A stretch of DNA of 64,000 nucleotides, from the NCBI RefSeq assembly GCF_006715145.1, contig NZ_VFMR01000001.1, positions 310,001-374,000 on the forward strand, read 5' to 3'. This document shows, one piece after another, positions 34,879 to 43,638 of the stretch. A program made the translations under genes and the position numbers. Within the stretch, counting starts at the first letter, position 1. Every line of letters starts with the position of its first letter. Origin of the DNA: Microbacterium sp. SLBN-146 (GTDB lineage: Bacteria > Actinomycetota > Actinomycetes > Actinomycetales > Microbacteriaceae). The notes under the pieces are model-generated. The model did no database searches. It worked only from the letters and a program-made list of their open reading frames with translations, and had not been told where the DNA came from.

Positions 34879-35619
34879 ATGACGTCGGCGCCGCTTCTCT
34901 ATGTCTGCGTCCGGCCTCAGCAGGGCGCAGCTGCTGCGGAGTACGAGTCGTTTCGCGCCGCCACGCGGTTCGAGCCGGGCATGATCGCGCAGCACGACCT
35001 CGTGCGCGAGCCGCTCCCCCACGATGTCTTCGACCGGTTCAGCGGCATCCTCGTCGGCGGGAGTCCCTTCAACGTCGCCGATCCGGAGTCGACCAAGACC
35101 GACGCGCAGCGGCGCCTCGAAGCGGATCTCGCGCGAATCGCGGAAGCCGCACTCGAACGCCGCACGGCGGCGCTCTTCACGTGCTACGGCATCGGCGTCG
35201 TGACGCGGGTGCTGGGCGGCACCGTGAGCCGCGCGTATCCCGAAGACACGGGTCCCGTCACGATCGAGCTCACTCCGGATGCCGCGACCGACCCGGTCTT
35301 CGGCGGGCTCGCGCGCCGCTTCGCGGCACTCACGGCGCACAAAGAAGGCTCCGAGAGCCTCCCTCCCGGCGCGACGCTGCTCGCGACGAACGAGGGATGC
35401 CCCGTGCAGGCCTACCGCGCGGGCGACCGGCTCTATGCGACGCAGTTCCACCCCGAACCGACCGCGAAGGCGTTCACGGAGCGGATGGCGGTCTACCGCG
35501 ACGACGGCTACTTCGCCGCGAGCGACTTCGACACGATCGCCGCGCGCGTGCATGCGGCATCCCTCACGGAACCCGTCCGACTGCTCCGGGCCTTCGCGAA
35601 GACCTTCGCGCCCGTCTGA
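34879..35619 (+). CDS. Class I glutamine amidotransferase-like protein
   Basis: A 246-residue GATase1 domain protein. The nucleophile elbow reads FTCYGIGV (Cys102), and ATQFHPEP supplies His191 and Glu193, so the triad is complete. Standalone proteins of this class (GuaA-like, YfeJ) hydrolyse glutamine or gamma-glutamyl compounds; one known role is cleaving gamma-glutamyl-polyamine intermediates (PuuD), but this sequence is closer to the GMP-synthase-like amidotransferases. ATG at 34879, divergent from the sigma operon, and no partner synthase lies next to it. Confidence 0.85.
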   Translation: MTSAPLLYVCVRPQQGAAAAEYESFRAATRFEPGMIAQHDLVREPLPHDVFDRFSGILVGGSPFNVADPESTKTDAQRRLEADLARIAEAALERRTAALFTCYGIGVVTRVLGGTVSRAYPEDTGPVTIELTPDAATDPVFGGLARRFAALTAHKEGSESLPPGATLLATNEGCPVQAYRAGDRLYATQFHPEPTAKAFTERMAVYRDDGYFAASDFDTIAARVHAASLTEPVRLLRAFAKTFAPV

Positions 35620-35664
35620 CCTGTGCCACCGAGACGGCCGCCACCGAGATGGCCGTCGAGGCGG

Positions 35665-36471
35665 TCAGGCGCCGGCGTTCCGCGCGCCGACGAGGCGGGA
35701 GGAGACGGTTCCGAGGATCGCGACCAAGGGGATGACGACGGCGACGATTGCGGCCGTCACGCCGATCGCGGTGTCGTGCGGCTCGAGCTGCAGGCGGCCG
35801 ACGGCCAGCCACGACAGACCCCACCCGAGTGCGAGCGCGGGGGCGATCCGCCATCCGCTCCGCCACGTCAGGGCGAGACCGATGAGACCCACGACGATGA
35901 GCACGAGGACACCGGCCGTCGTTCCGAACGACTCCCACGAGGACGGCCCCTCGGCGGTGAGCCACGCGGACGTGTTCGCGACCGTCGCGAGCGACACCCA
36001 GCCGAGGTGGAGGCCCGTCGATCCGTCGATGAGGAGCGAGTCGAAGAGGCCCTCGGCCGGGTAGACGACGGTGCGCTGGAAGGTGATGCAGAGCACGATG
36101 AGGAGCGCAACGATCCCGGCGACCGTCAGGGGGAGGGTCGCGAACTGGGCGAGCACGAGCCATAGCCCGTTGAACACCATCGACAGCGCGATCCACCAGC
36201 CGAGCGCCCGCTGGCGCTCGCGCGCCCGCTGACCCGGGAGGGCCTGCCAGATCGCGTACCCGATGAGCAGGACGTAGATGACGCTCCAGATCGAGAAGGC
36301 GGGGCTCGCGGGGGCGAGGAGCGAGCCGTCCGCGGCGAGTGCGCCGTCCTGAAGCTCCTGGACGGGCGTCCCGCCGAGGACGCCGCTGCCGACGAGTGAG
36401 GCGATCAGCATGAACACCGCCGTCGAGATGACCACGATCTGACGGGCGAGATCCTTGCCTGTGCTCTGCAT
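35665..36471 (-). CDS. TspO/MBR-like tryptophan-rich membrane protein
   Basis: A 268-residue membrane protein with about seven hydrophobic helices. The FSIWSVIYVLLIGYAIW segment near residue 77 and the VFNGLWLVLAQF segment are TspO/tryptophan-rich-sensory-protein features, but the protein is about 100 residues longer than classical TspO. Classical members bind porphyrins. ATG at 36471 after a GAGGT site. Followed on the same strand upstream by the 161-residue unknown gene with a 53-bp gap. Confidence 0.75.
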   Translation of the reverse strand: MQSTGKDLARQIVVISTAVFMLIASLVGSGVLGGTPVQELQDGALAADGSLLAPASPAFSIWSVIYVLLIGYAIWQALPGQRARERQRALGWWIALSMVFNGLWLVLAQFATLPLTVAGIVALLIVLCITFQRTVVYPAEGLFDSLLIDGSTGLHLGWVSLATVANTSAWLTAEGPSSWESFGTTAGVLVLIVVGLIGLALTWRSGWRIAPALALGWGLSWLAVGRLQLEPHDTAIGVTAAIVAVVIPLVAILGTVSSRLVGARNAGA

Positions 36472-36524
36472 ACCTCGACCGTACGCGCTCGAACGCCCCG
36501 TCGTCACGGGGTTGACACCGCGAC

Positions 36525-37010
36525 TCACGCGCCTGGGGGCGGAGTGCGCACGAGGGAGATCCTCTCCTCGAGGTACCCGGCGAGCGGAGCGAAGCCACCG
36601 GACGCACTCCAGCGCACGCTCGGCACCCCGCCGACGAGGGCGAGAGGGCCGGATGCCGCTCCCCCGTCGACGGCGGTGGGATCGAGCCGCTGCCAGCCGA
36701 TGTGCACCGTCGCGCCTTCGTCGAACCCACCCCGGAACGCAGCGGCGGCGAGCGCGGCACGCTGCCGCTGCGACTCCGCGGTGAAGCCGCGGCGCACCTC
36801 GGCGTGGGCGCGCAGGATGTCGCCGACCGCGAAGACGTCCTCCTCACCCACGAGCAGCACGCCGACGTGCCAGGCCGAACCGCGCGGGACGATCCGCGGA
36901 GCCCGAGGGATGCCGAGGAGACGCCGCGGCTGAACGAGCTCGCCGAGCCCCTCGCGTGCAACTTCCGCCAGCCGCTCACGGGCCGCCTGGAAGAGGTCGA
37001 CCGCGCTCAC
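36525..37010 (-). CDS. Conserved actinobacterial protein of unknown function
   Basis: A 161-residue soluble protein starting VSAVDLFQAARERLAEV, with a helical first third and an alternating strand pattern (SAWHVGVLLVGEEDVFAVGD) after it. I do not recognise a domain; similar proteins have been labelled glutaminase without visible support. Its GTG start overlaps the antiporter stop (GTGA), so it is coupled to the transporter and may regulate or accompany it. Confidence 0.6.
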   Translation of the reverse strand: MSAVDLFQAARERLAEVAREGLGELVQPRRLLGIPRAPRIVPRGSAWHVGVLLVGEEDVFAVGDILRAHAEVRRGFTAESQRQRAALAAAAFRGGFDEGATVHIGWQRLDPTAVDGGAASGPLALVGGVPSVRWSASGGFAPLAGYLEERISLVRTPPPGA

Positions 37011-38221
37011 GCGAGGTCGTCCTCCTGGGCCGGTTCGCGGACGGGCTCCGCGGATCCCGTCGAACGCCGCCGCAGCGTCGTCGCGATGAGAGGAAGAAGC
37101 AGCACCGAGAGCATCCCCGCCCCAACCAGGACCGACGCCGTCGCCGACGTGATGACCTGTTCTTCGACGCCGATCGCCGTGACGGCGACGATGATCGGAA
37201 GCCCCGTCGCGCCGAGAAGCCCGACGGCGACCCGGTCCGAGCGCGATGATCCCGGGGGTGCGACGAGCATCGACGGGATGCCGCGCACGACGATCAGTGC
37301 GACGACCGTGAGCGGTACAGCCACGAGCAGGAGGGGCTCCGCGAGAAGCGCCGCGAGGTCGAACGTCACGCCCGTGTAGATGAAGAACACCGGGACGAGG
37401 AAGCCGAACGCGACGGCCTCGATCTTGCTCTCGACCGCCTCGCGGTCGGACTCCGCGGCATCCCTCATCATGAGGCGCCACACGATCCCGGCGGTGAACG
37501 CTCCGAGGAGGATGTCGAGGTCGAGCACCATGCTGAGCGCGACGAGCACGGACAGGACGAGGAAGACGAGGCGCACGGCGAACTGTCCCGATGTGTGCAG
37601 CGTCGAGTTCACGAACCGGTGCATCGCGCCGGCCGGGACGCGGAAGGCGAGGAGGATCGCGAGGCCCGCGACGAACGCGAAGATGGCGAGGATCACCGTC
37701 GAGATCCCGGGATCCCGACCACCGAGGAACACCGAGATCGCGATCAGCGGACCGAACTCGCCGACGGCGCCGATCGCGCCGACGGAGCGGCCGAACGGCG
37801 TCTTCAGGTCGCCGCTGTCGCGGAGGATCGGGAGGATCGTGCCGAGGGCCGTCGAACTCAGCGCGATGCCGATGATGATCGCCGCCTCACCCGGAGCGAG
37901 CACCCATCCGAGCCCGACCCCCGCCGCGAGGCTGATGAGCCAGCCGAACCCGGCGTTGCGTCCCGTGCGTCCGCGGAAGGCCGAGAACTCGATCTCGGTG
38001 CCCGCGACGAAGAACAGCATCGCGACGCCGAACTCGGCCAGGGTGTCGACGAAGGCCGACGGCTCGGCCCATCCGAGCAGGCTCGGACCGATCGCGATGC
38101 CCAGGAGGAGCTCGAACACGACGATCGGGACCCGCACCCACCGGCCGAGACCGCGCGCGAGCAGCGGCGCCAGCACCGCCAGGAGCGGGATGAGCAGCAG
38201 CGTCGGCTCGAGGTCGTCCAC
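37007..38221 (-). CDS. CPA2-family cation:proton antiporter
   Basis: A 404-residue Na+/H+ exchanger-domain protein with about 12-13 helices: an N-terminal VPIVVFELLLGIAIGPSLLG, FFVAGTEIEF, an ALSSTALGTILPIL segment, and FGFLVPVFFIYTGVTFDL. No TrkA-N regulatory domain follows, unlike KefB/KefC. It probably exports K+ or Na+ in exchange for protons. The GTG at 38221 was chosen because the first helix begins there. Divergent from glutamate decarboxylase at 38322: both functions affect internal pH. Confidence 0.85.
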   Translation of the reverse strand: MDDLEPTLLLIPLLAVLAPLLARGLGRWVRVPIVVFELLLGIAIGPSLLGWAEPSAFVDTLAEFGVAMLFFVAGTEIEFSAFRGRTGRNAGFGWLISLAAGVGLGWVLAPGEAAIIIGIALSSTALGTILPILRDSGDLKTPFGRSVGAIGAVGEFGPLIAISVFLGGRDPGISTVILAIFAFVAGLAILLAFRVPAGAMHRFVNSTLHTSGQFAVRLVFLVLSVLVALSMVLDLDILLGAFTAGIVWRLMMRDAAESDREAVESKIEAVAFGFLVPVFFIYTGVTFDLAALLAEPLLLVAVPLTVVALIVVRGIPSMLVAPPGSSRSDRVAVGLLGATGLPIIVAVTAIGVEEQVITSATASVLVGAGMLSVLLLPLIATTLRRRSTGSAEPVREPAQEDDLA

Positions 38222-38321
38222 GGGATCAGGGTAGCGGCGCGCGAGCGATCCGCACGGAACAGTACGCGTTCGCACCCCCGCCATGCCACGGTGGAACCAG
38301 ACGCCCTCGAAAGGAGCTCGG

Positions 38322-39689
38322 ATGCCCGAGTATCACGGCCTGCCCCCGACATTCGACCGTCCCGGTGAGACAGCGCTCCGGCGTCCGGATCGCTTCCCCG
38401 ACGAGGGCATGCTGCCGTCGACCGCTTATCAAGTGGTGCACGACGAGACGATGCTCGACGGCAACGCACGGCTCAACCTCGCGACGTTCGTGACGACCTG
38501 GATGGACGACCACGCGAACCGCCTCTACGCCGAGGCGTACGACAAGAACATGATCGACAAGGACGAGTACCCCAGCACGGCGGCGATCGAAGAGCGTTGC
38601 TGGCAGATGCTCGCCGACCTCTGGCACGCCCCGAGCCCCGCCGACACGATCGGCACGTCGACGACGGGGTCGAGTGAAGCGTGCATGCTCGCGGGCCTCG
38701 CGCTCAAGCGCAATTGGCAGCACGCGCGGCGCGCGGCGGGCGCCTCGACCGAGAAGCCCAACCTCGTCATGAGCGCCGCCGTCCAGGTGTGCTGGGAGAA
38801 GTTCTGCAACTACTGGGACGTCGAGGCGCGGATGGTACCCATCTCGGACGAGCACAAAGTGCTCGACGGACACGATCTCGCGTCGTACATCGACGAGAAC
38901 ACGATCGGCGTCGTCGCCATCATGGGCGTCACGTACACGGGCATGTACGAGCCGGTGACCGAGATCGCGGCAGCCCTCGACGAGGTGCAGCGCACGACGG
39001 GGCTCGACATCCCGATCCACATCGACGGGGCCTCGGGTGGGATGATCGCGCCGTTCCTCCAACCCGACCTCGTATGGGACTTCCGCCTCGAGCGGGTCCA
39101 CTCGATCTCGACTTCGGGACACAAGTACGGCGCCGTCTACCCCGGCGTCGGGTGGGTCGTGTGGCGCGAAGCGAAGTGGCTCCCCGAGGATCTCGTCTTC
39201 ACGGTGAGCTATCTCGGCGGCGAGATGCCGACGTTCGCGCTCAACTTCTCGCGCGCCGGCGCGCAGATCGTGCTGCAGTACTATCTGTTCCTGCGGCTCG
39301 GCTTCAGCGGCTACGTCGAGATGCAGAAGTCGTCGCAGGACGTCGCCCTCTACCTCTCGGCGGGAATCGCGAAGCTCGACGCGTTCGAACTGTGGAACGA
39401 CGGAAGCGACATCCCCGTCTTCGCGTGGCGTCTGAGGGACGGGCACACGTCGAACTGGACGCTCTACGACCTGTCCGATCGGCTGCGCATGAAGGGCTGG
39501 CTCGTGCCCACCTATCCCATGCCCGACGGCATGTCCGACCTCACGGTGCAGCGGATCGTCGTGCGGAACGGCCTCAGCATGGACCTGGCCGCACAGCTTC
39601 TCGCCGACATCGAGGCTGAGACCGCGTACCTCGACGCCCTTCCCTCAGCCATGCCCGTCATGGCTCCCGCCCCCGGCTTCCGCCACTGA
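38322..39689 (+). CDS. gadB: Glutamate decarboxylase
   Basis: A 455-residue PLP decarboxylase, the usual length for GadA/GadB. Motifs in order: GTSTTGSSEACMLAGLALKR, HIDGASGG with the PLP-ring aspartate, and SISTSGHKYG with Schiff-base Lys268. It converts glutamate to GABA with proton consumption. The ATG at 38322 is preceded by AAAGGAG. No GadC antiporter is adjacent. The GABA could feed the class III aminotransferases at 20.4 or 57.2 kb; the divergent antiporter suggests an acid-stress role. Confidence 0.93.
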   Translation: MPEYHGLPPTFDRPGETALRRPDRFPDEGMLPSTAYQVVHDETMLDGNARLNLATFVTTWMDDHANRLYAEAYDKNMIDKDEYPSTAAIEERCWQMLADLWHAPSPADTIGTSTTGSSEACMLAGLALKRNWQHARRAAGASTEKPNLVMSAAVQVCWEKFCNYWDVEARMVPISDEHKVLDGHDLASYIDENTIGVVAIMGVTYTGMYEPVTEIAAALDEVQRTTGLDIPIHIDGASGGMIAPFLQPDLVWDFRLERVHSISTSGHKYGAVYPGVGWVVWREAKWLPEDLVFTVSYLGGEMPTFALNFSRAGAQIVLQYYLFLRLGFSGYVEMQKSSQDVALYLSAGIAKLDAFELWNDGSDIPVFAWRLRDGHTSNWTLYDLSDRLRMKGWLVPTYPMPDGMSDLTVQRIVVRNGLSMDLAAQLLADIEAETAYLDALPSAMPVMAPAPGFRH

Positions 39690-39705
39690 CGCCACCCCCG
39701 CTATT

Positions 39706-39736
39706 GAGGAGCGCGCGGAGCGCGCGTATCGAGATC
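39706..39736. repeat. Dispersed GCGCGC-GGA-GCGCGC repeat, copy 1
   Basis: A 31-bp sequence built around the GCGCGCGGAGCGCGCG hairpin and ending TATCGAGATC. It is repeated with one mismatch at 41122-41152. It lies in the convergent gap between gadB and the lipase gene. Confidence 0.85.
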
Positions 39737-39773
39737 GACCCCCGCGTACGGCCCCGGCCCGCGGCATCCGTCG

Positions 39774-40952
39774 TCAGCGCGCCCCCACGCGGTCGAGCCA
39801 CTGCAAGAGGCCGGGAAGTGCGAGGTAGGCCACCGTGCCATGGGTGGCGAACGAGATCTCGTGGTACGTCACCCACATGCCGAGGGATGCCTCGTGCTCG
39901 GCGAACGCCTTCGAGTCGGCGGGCACGACGAGTTCGTCGTCGAGTCCCTGCGCGATGAAGAGCGGCGCGTCGAACGCCGTCGCGCCCGCGGAGTTCTGCT
40001 CGAGGAGCGACTTCCACGGTTCGGTCGTCGTGGGGTCGGCGACGGTGAAGTCCCCGACGAGCGCGTCGCCCATCGCGTGGAGCTCGCCGATGTTCGCGAG
40101 GAGGCAGATGTCGTTCATCTTCGGGACCACCTCGAGCGCCTCGGGAGTGAGGATGTCGGCGATCGGTTCGTCGTAGACCTCTGCGAAAGCCGTGAACGCG
40201 TACGAGCCGATCGTGACGCCGGAGATGTCGTCGAGGTGCGCCTGCATGAGGTCGACGAGATTGGCCGCGGGCGCCGCCGCAGCGACGGCTTCGATCTGAA
40301 GTTCCGGCGCGTACTCGGTCGCCTGCTGCGCCGCGAACAGGACGGCGGCCCCGCCCTGCGAGTGCCCCCACAGCACGACGCGGTCGCTCGCCTGACTCTG
40401 CGGGATCGCCTGCGCCGCACGGACGGCATCGAGCACGGCGTTGCCGCCCGTGACCCCGACCAGGTAGGAGTCCGGGCCTTCCGTGCCCATCCCGACATAG
40501 TCGGTCGCCACGACGGCGTACCCGCGGTCGAGAAGTGACCGGAGGCCTTCGATGCCGACGAACGGGTCGAACCCGTACGACGGGGCGCACTGTCGCGCGG
40601 CACCAGTCGTCGGGTGCGCCCACGACAGGACCGTGCGGCCACCCGGCGGCGCGGGCGTCAGCGGCACGATGAGCACGCCCGTCGAGACCACCGGCTCGCC
40701 GTGGACGTCGGTCGTGCGGTACATGATGCGCCACGCCCGCGAGGCGAGCGGCGCACCGAGCAGCTGGTCGGCCTTCACGATCGTTCCCGGGGCACCGTCG
40801 AGAGCACCGTCGGGCTGCTCGTAGAAGGCGTCGATGCCGGGGCGCTCGAGCGCGTCCCCTGCGATCCGCACACCCTCGACCGCGACGAGTCCGCCGATGA
40901 TGGCGAGCGCTGCGGCAAAGAACCCGGCGACGATCCGGTGGCCGTTCCTCAC
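39774..40952 (-). CDS. Secreted lipase/esterase of the LIP (triacylglycerol lipase) family
   Basis: A 392-residue protein with an N-terminal membrane segment (about residues 6-25) acting as signal anchor or uncleaved signal. The alpha/beta hydrolase part has GHSQGG with Ser198, GLDDELVVPAD with the acid residue, and FATHG near the C-terminus for the histidine. Actinobacterial members are secretory lipases acting on acylglycerols and other esters. ATG at 40952; alone in its transcription unit. Confidence 0.85.
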   Translation of the reverse strand: MRNGHRIVAGFFAAALAIIGGLVAVEGVRIAGDALERPGIDAFYEQPDGALDGAPGTIVKADQLLGAPLASRAWRIMYRTTDVHGEPVVSTGVLIVPLTPAPPGGRTVLSWAHPTTGAARQCAPSYGFDPFVGIEGLRSLLDRGYAVVATDYVGMGTEGPDSYLVGVTGGNAVLDAVRAAQAIPQSQASDRVVLWGHSQGGAAVLFAAQQATEYAPELQIEAVAAAAPAANLVDLMQAHLDDISGVTIGSYAFTAFAEVYDEPIADILTPEALEVVPKMNDICLLANIGELHAMGDALVGDFTVADPTTTEPWKSLLEQNSAGATAFDAPLFIAQGLDDELVVPADSKAFAEHEASLGMWVTYHEISFATHGTVAYLALPGLLQWLDRVGAR

Positions 40953-41068
40953 GCTGACGTGTTCCTGGGATTCTCCACAGACCGGATGCTACAGATCTCG
41001 CCGCCTCGACGCACCGCGCGCCCTGATCGACGCCGCCCCGCCCGGCTCGGGGTGCCCTTCGTACAGTC

Positions 41069-41089
41069 GGGGCGCACAGTTCGCGCCCC
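41069..41089. repeat. GGGGCGC/GCGCCCC hairpin
   Basis: GGGGCGC (41069-41075) and GCGCCCC (41083-41089) form a 7-bp stem; CGCGCCCCACCCCG follows. Same vocabulary as the large arrays at 46.1 and 53.5 kb, so probably a minimal copy. Confidence 0.6.
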
Positions 41090-41121
41090 AGCGCATCAAC
41101 CCGCGCCCCACCCCGCTGATC

Positions 41122-41152
41122 GAGTAGCGCGCGGAGCGCGCGTATCGAGATC
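41122..41152. repeat. Dispersed GCGCGC-GGA-GCGCGC repeat, copy 2
   Basis: Second copy of the 31-bp sequence at 39706-39736, one mismatch. It starts 8 bp beyond the stop of the 41160-41975 gene and could terminate it. Confidence 0.85.
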
Positions 41153-41159
41153 CGGCCCC

Positions 41160-41975
41160 CTACTCGGACGGCCGAGGGTGAGCGGCGCGCGCGGCGGACT
41201 CCGCGGTGCGCACTGCCGCCGCGGCATCCGCAAGCTCCTTCTCGCGGGTCGCGAGCCGCTCCTCGGCTTCGGTCGCCTCCGCTTCGACGCGCTCGAGGTC
41301 GCGGCGCAGTTCGTCGACGCGCTCCCGCAGGTGATCGAGGCGCTCGCGGGCCTTGTCACGCTGCGCTGCGGCACGGACCCTCTCGCGCTCGGCTTCGTTC
41401 GCAATCCGTTCGGCCTCGCGGGCGGCCTTCTCGGCGGCCTTGCGAGCCCGACGCTCCGACAGGTCGTCGCGCGGCGGGGGCGCTGCAACCCCCGGGAGCG
41501 ACCCGCCGACGGTGTCGGAGAGGTCGTCTAGCGAGCCCGCCTCGAGCGGCTTGACGAGCCGCCCCGTCAGCACGGCGGCGGCCGCCACGGCATCCACCAC
41601 CGCCGCATTGATCGTCTTCTCGACATCCTCACGTGCCGCGGCGCTGAGCGTGACTCCGGCGTCCTCGGCGAGTGTCGCCGCGCGGACGGCGAGAGCCGAG
41701 ACGAGCGCGCGCCGCTGACGTCCGAGCCGCGCGAGCTCCGCCGCGTCGAGGTCGTCCTGGGCCTCCCGGAGCGCCGCCGACAGCTCGACGGCGTCGGCCA
41801 GCTGCCCGTCGCGGACGAGGAGATTGACGGCCCACGCCGCAGCGGTCGGCTTGCGGAGGGCTTTGACGGCACGGGCTTCGGGCCCGCTCGCGCGGGCGTT
41901 GCGGGCCGCGGTGAACTCCGCCGGCGGCAGCGCGTAGAGCTCCGCCGCGATGGCATCGACCTCAACGGCATCCAT
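41160..41975 (-). CDS. Coiled-coil protein of unknown function
   Basis: A 271-residue protein. The first about 150 residues are a mixed helical domain (AIAAELYALPPAEFTAARNA, AVKALRKPTAAAWAVNLLVR). Residues about 165-262 are a charged Arg/Glu/Ala heptad region consistent with a long coiled coil. This architecture recurs in actinobacteria without an assigned role. No membrane segment or signal. ATG at 41975. Confidence 0.7.
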   Translation of the reverse strand: MDAVEVDAIAAELYALPPAEFTAARNARASGPEARAVKALRKPTAAAWAVNLLVRDGQLADAVELSAALREAQDDLDAAELARLGRQRRALVSALAVRAATLAEDAGVTLSAAAREDVEKTINAAVVDAVAAAAVLTGRLVKPLEAGSLDDLSDTVGGSLPGVAAPPPRDDLSERRARKAAEKAAREAERIANEAERERVRAAAQRDKARERLDHLRERVDELRRDLERVEAEATEAEERLATREKELADAAAAVRTAESAARAAHPRPSE

Positions 41976-41997
41976 CAGCCCATTGTCTCCCCCGTTG

Positions 41998-42101
41998 CGC
42001 GTTCACAATTCAGTCTCGCTGCCGCCGGCACTCCCGACGGCCGCCGGAATCCCGCGGCTGCACGCATGAGAACACGTTGTCCAGACTGAATTCTGAACGC
42101 G
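41998..42101. repeat. Inverted repeat, AATTCAGTCT family copy 2
   Basis: CGCGTTCACAATTCAGTCT (41998-42016) and its complement AGACTGAATTCTGAACGCG (42083-42101) match at 18 of 19 positions around 66 bp. The inner sequence differs from copy 1 at 4583-4667, sharing only the arms. It lies upstream of the coiled-coil gene and downstream of xylB. Confidence 0.85.
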
Positions 42102-42132
42102 GCGGAGCCGGACAGGCCGGTTCGGACCGATC

Positions 42133-43422
42133 TCAGACCGCGAGGACGGCGGCCGCCTGCCGCGCGGCACCCAGCGCGACGTACTCGCCCGGCTGCGGCA
42201 GCTCCACGGGAAGCCCCAGGACGAGCGGCGCGATGCGGCGCACGGCTTCGGACTGCGCGCCTCCGCCGATGAGAAGGGCCCGTTCGAGCGGAACGCCGAG
42301 CGCCCGCAAAGCTTCGAGTCCCGCTCCGAGGCCCGACAGCATGCCTTCGACGGCTGCGCGCGCGAGGTTCTCGCGGGTCGTCGAGGCGAGGGTCATGCCC
42401 GTGAGGGAGGCCGTCGCGTCAGGAAGATTCGGGGTCCGCTCGCCCTCGAAGTACGGGACGAGCGTCAGCCCGCCGGCGCCGGGCTCGGCCGCGAGCGCGA
42501 GCCGCGAAAGCTCGCCGTGGTCGACCCCGAGTAGCCGCGCGATCGCGTCGAGGACGCGCGCGGCGTTGAGCGTCGCGACGAGCGGCAGGAAGCGTCCCGT
42601 GCAGTCGGCGAAGCCCGCGACCGTCCCCGACGGGTCGATCGTGCGCTCGTCGCTCACGGCGAAGACGGTTCCGCTCGTGCCGATCGAGACGACGACGTCG
42701 CCCGCGCGAGCACCGAGCCCGAGGGCAGCACCCGCGTTGTCGCCCGCCCCTCCGCCGACACGGCGGCCCGCGGCATCCGTCACGAATCCGTCGGCGTCGA
42801 GCACTCGCGGCAGGACGGCATCGTGTCCGAGAGCGGCCTCGAGCAGTGCGCGGTCGTAGCCTCCCGTCGCCGGGTCCCAGTAGCCCGTCCCCGATGCGTC
42901 GGAGCGGTCGGTGACGAGCTCGTCGAGCACGGGGTTGTCGGGGCCGAAGCCGCGGAGCCGCCACGTGAGCCAGTCGTGCGGCAGGGCGACCGCGGCGACG
43001 CGGGCGGCGTTGTCGGGTTCGTTGTCGCGCAGCCAGCGGAGTTTCGTGATCGTGAAGGATGCCACGGGCACGAGCCCCGTCCGCCGGGCGAGCTCGTCGG
43101 CGCCGAACTCGGCGATGAGGTCGTTCGCCGCCCCTGCCGAGCGGGTGTCGTTCCACAGCAGCGCGTCGCGGATGACGCGGCCGTCGGCGTCGAGGGCGAC
43201 CATCCCGTGCTGCTGACCGCCGATCGCCCAGGCGGCGACGTCGTCGAGTCCTCCGGCCGCGGAGATCGCCTCACGCAGCGCGATCCACCACGCCTCGGGG
43301 TCGACCGACGTGCCGGCGGGGTGGACGGCGCGCCCTTCGCGGACGACGGCGCCTGTCGTGGCATCCGTGATCACGACCTTGCACGACTGCGTCGACGAGT
43401 CGACTCCCATGACGAGCGTCAT
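42133..43422 (-). CDS. xylB: Xylulokinase (FGGY family)
   Basis: A 429-residue sugar kinase: N-terminal phosphate motif [33 protein letters not shown] (phosphate 2/adenosine region) and [12 protein letters not shown] near the C-terminus, as in XylB. It phosphorylates D-xylulose to xylulose-5-phosphate for the pentose phosphate pathway. ATG at 43422 after GAGGAGAG. Located 216 bp downstream of xylA on the same strand; the gap holds an inverted repeat. Probably controlled by the ROK regulator divergent from xylA. Confidence 0.93.
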   Translation of the reverse strand: MTLVMGVDSSTQSCKVVITDATTGAVVREGRAVHPAGTSVDPEAWWIALREAISAAGGLDDVAAWAIGGQQHGMVALDADGRVIRDALLWNDTRSAGAANDLIAEFGADELARRTGLVPVASFTITKLRWLRDNEPDNAARVAAVALPHDWLTWRLRGFGPDNPVLDELVTDRSDASGTGYWDPATGGYDRALLEAALGHDAVLPRVLDADGFVTDAAGRRVGGGAGDNAGAALGLGARAGDVVVSIGTSGTVFAVSDERTIDPSGTVAGFADCTGRFLPLVATLNAARVLDAIARLLGVDHGELSRLALAAEPGAGGLTLVPYFEGERTPNLPDATASLTGMTLASTTRENLARAAVEGMLSGLGAGLEALRALGVPLERALLIGGGAQSEAVRRIAPLVLGLPVELPQPGEYVALGAARQAAAVLAV

Positions 43423-43465
43423 CGCTCTCCTCTTTCGTTGATGTGGCCTTTCGAGCCCGAGCAGA

Positions 43466-43538
43466 CCGCGAGACTGCATCTTGCGGCCGAGACTGCGGTC
43501 CGCGCGTGCTGTCTCGGGTCCCGGGTGCAGTCTCGCGG
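43466..43538. repeat. Nested inverted repeat between xylA and xylB
   Basis: CCGCGAGACTGCA (43466-43478) pairs perfectly with 43526-43538; inside, CCGAGAC (43487-43493) pairs with GTCTCGG (43511-43517). Position in an operon gap suggests it could set relative xylA and xylB mRNA levels. Confidence 0.8.
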
Positions 43539-43638
43539 ATCGGCGCGCGGATCGGCGCTGCGGCCCGGAGCCCGGTGCGCCGTACCCGAGCCCGGGCGCG
43601 GAGCCAGGGGCCGGGTACGGCGCGAGGTGGTGTGCGGG

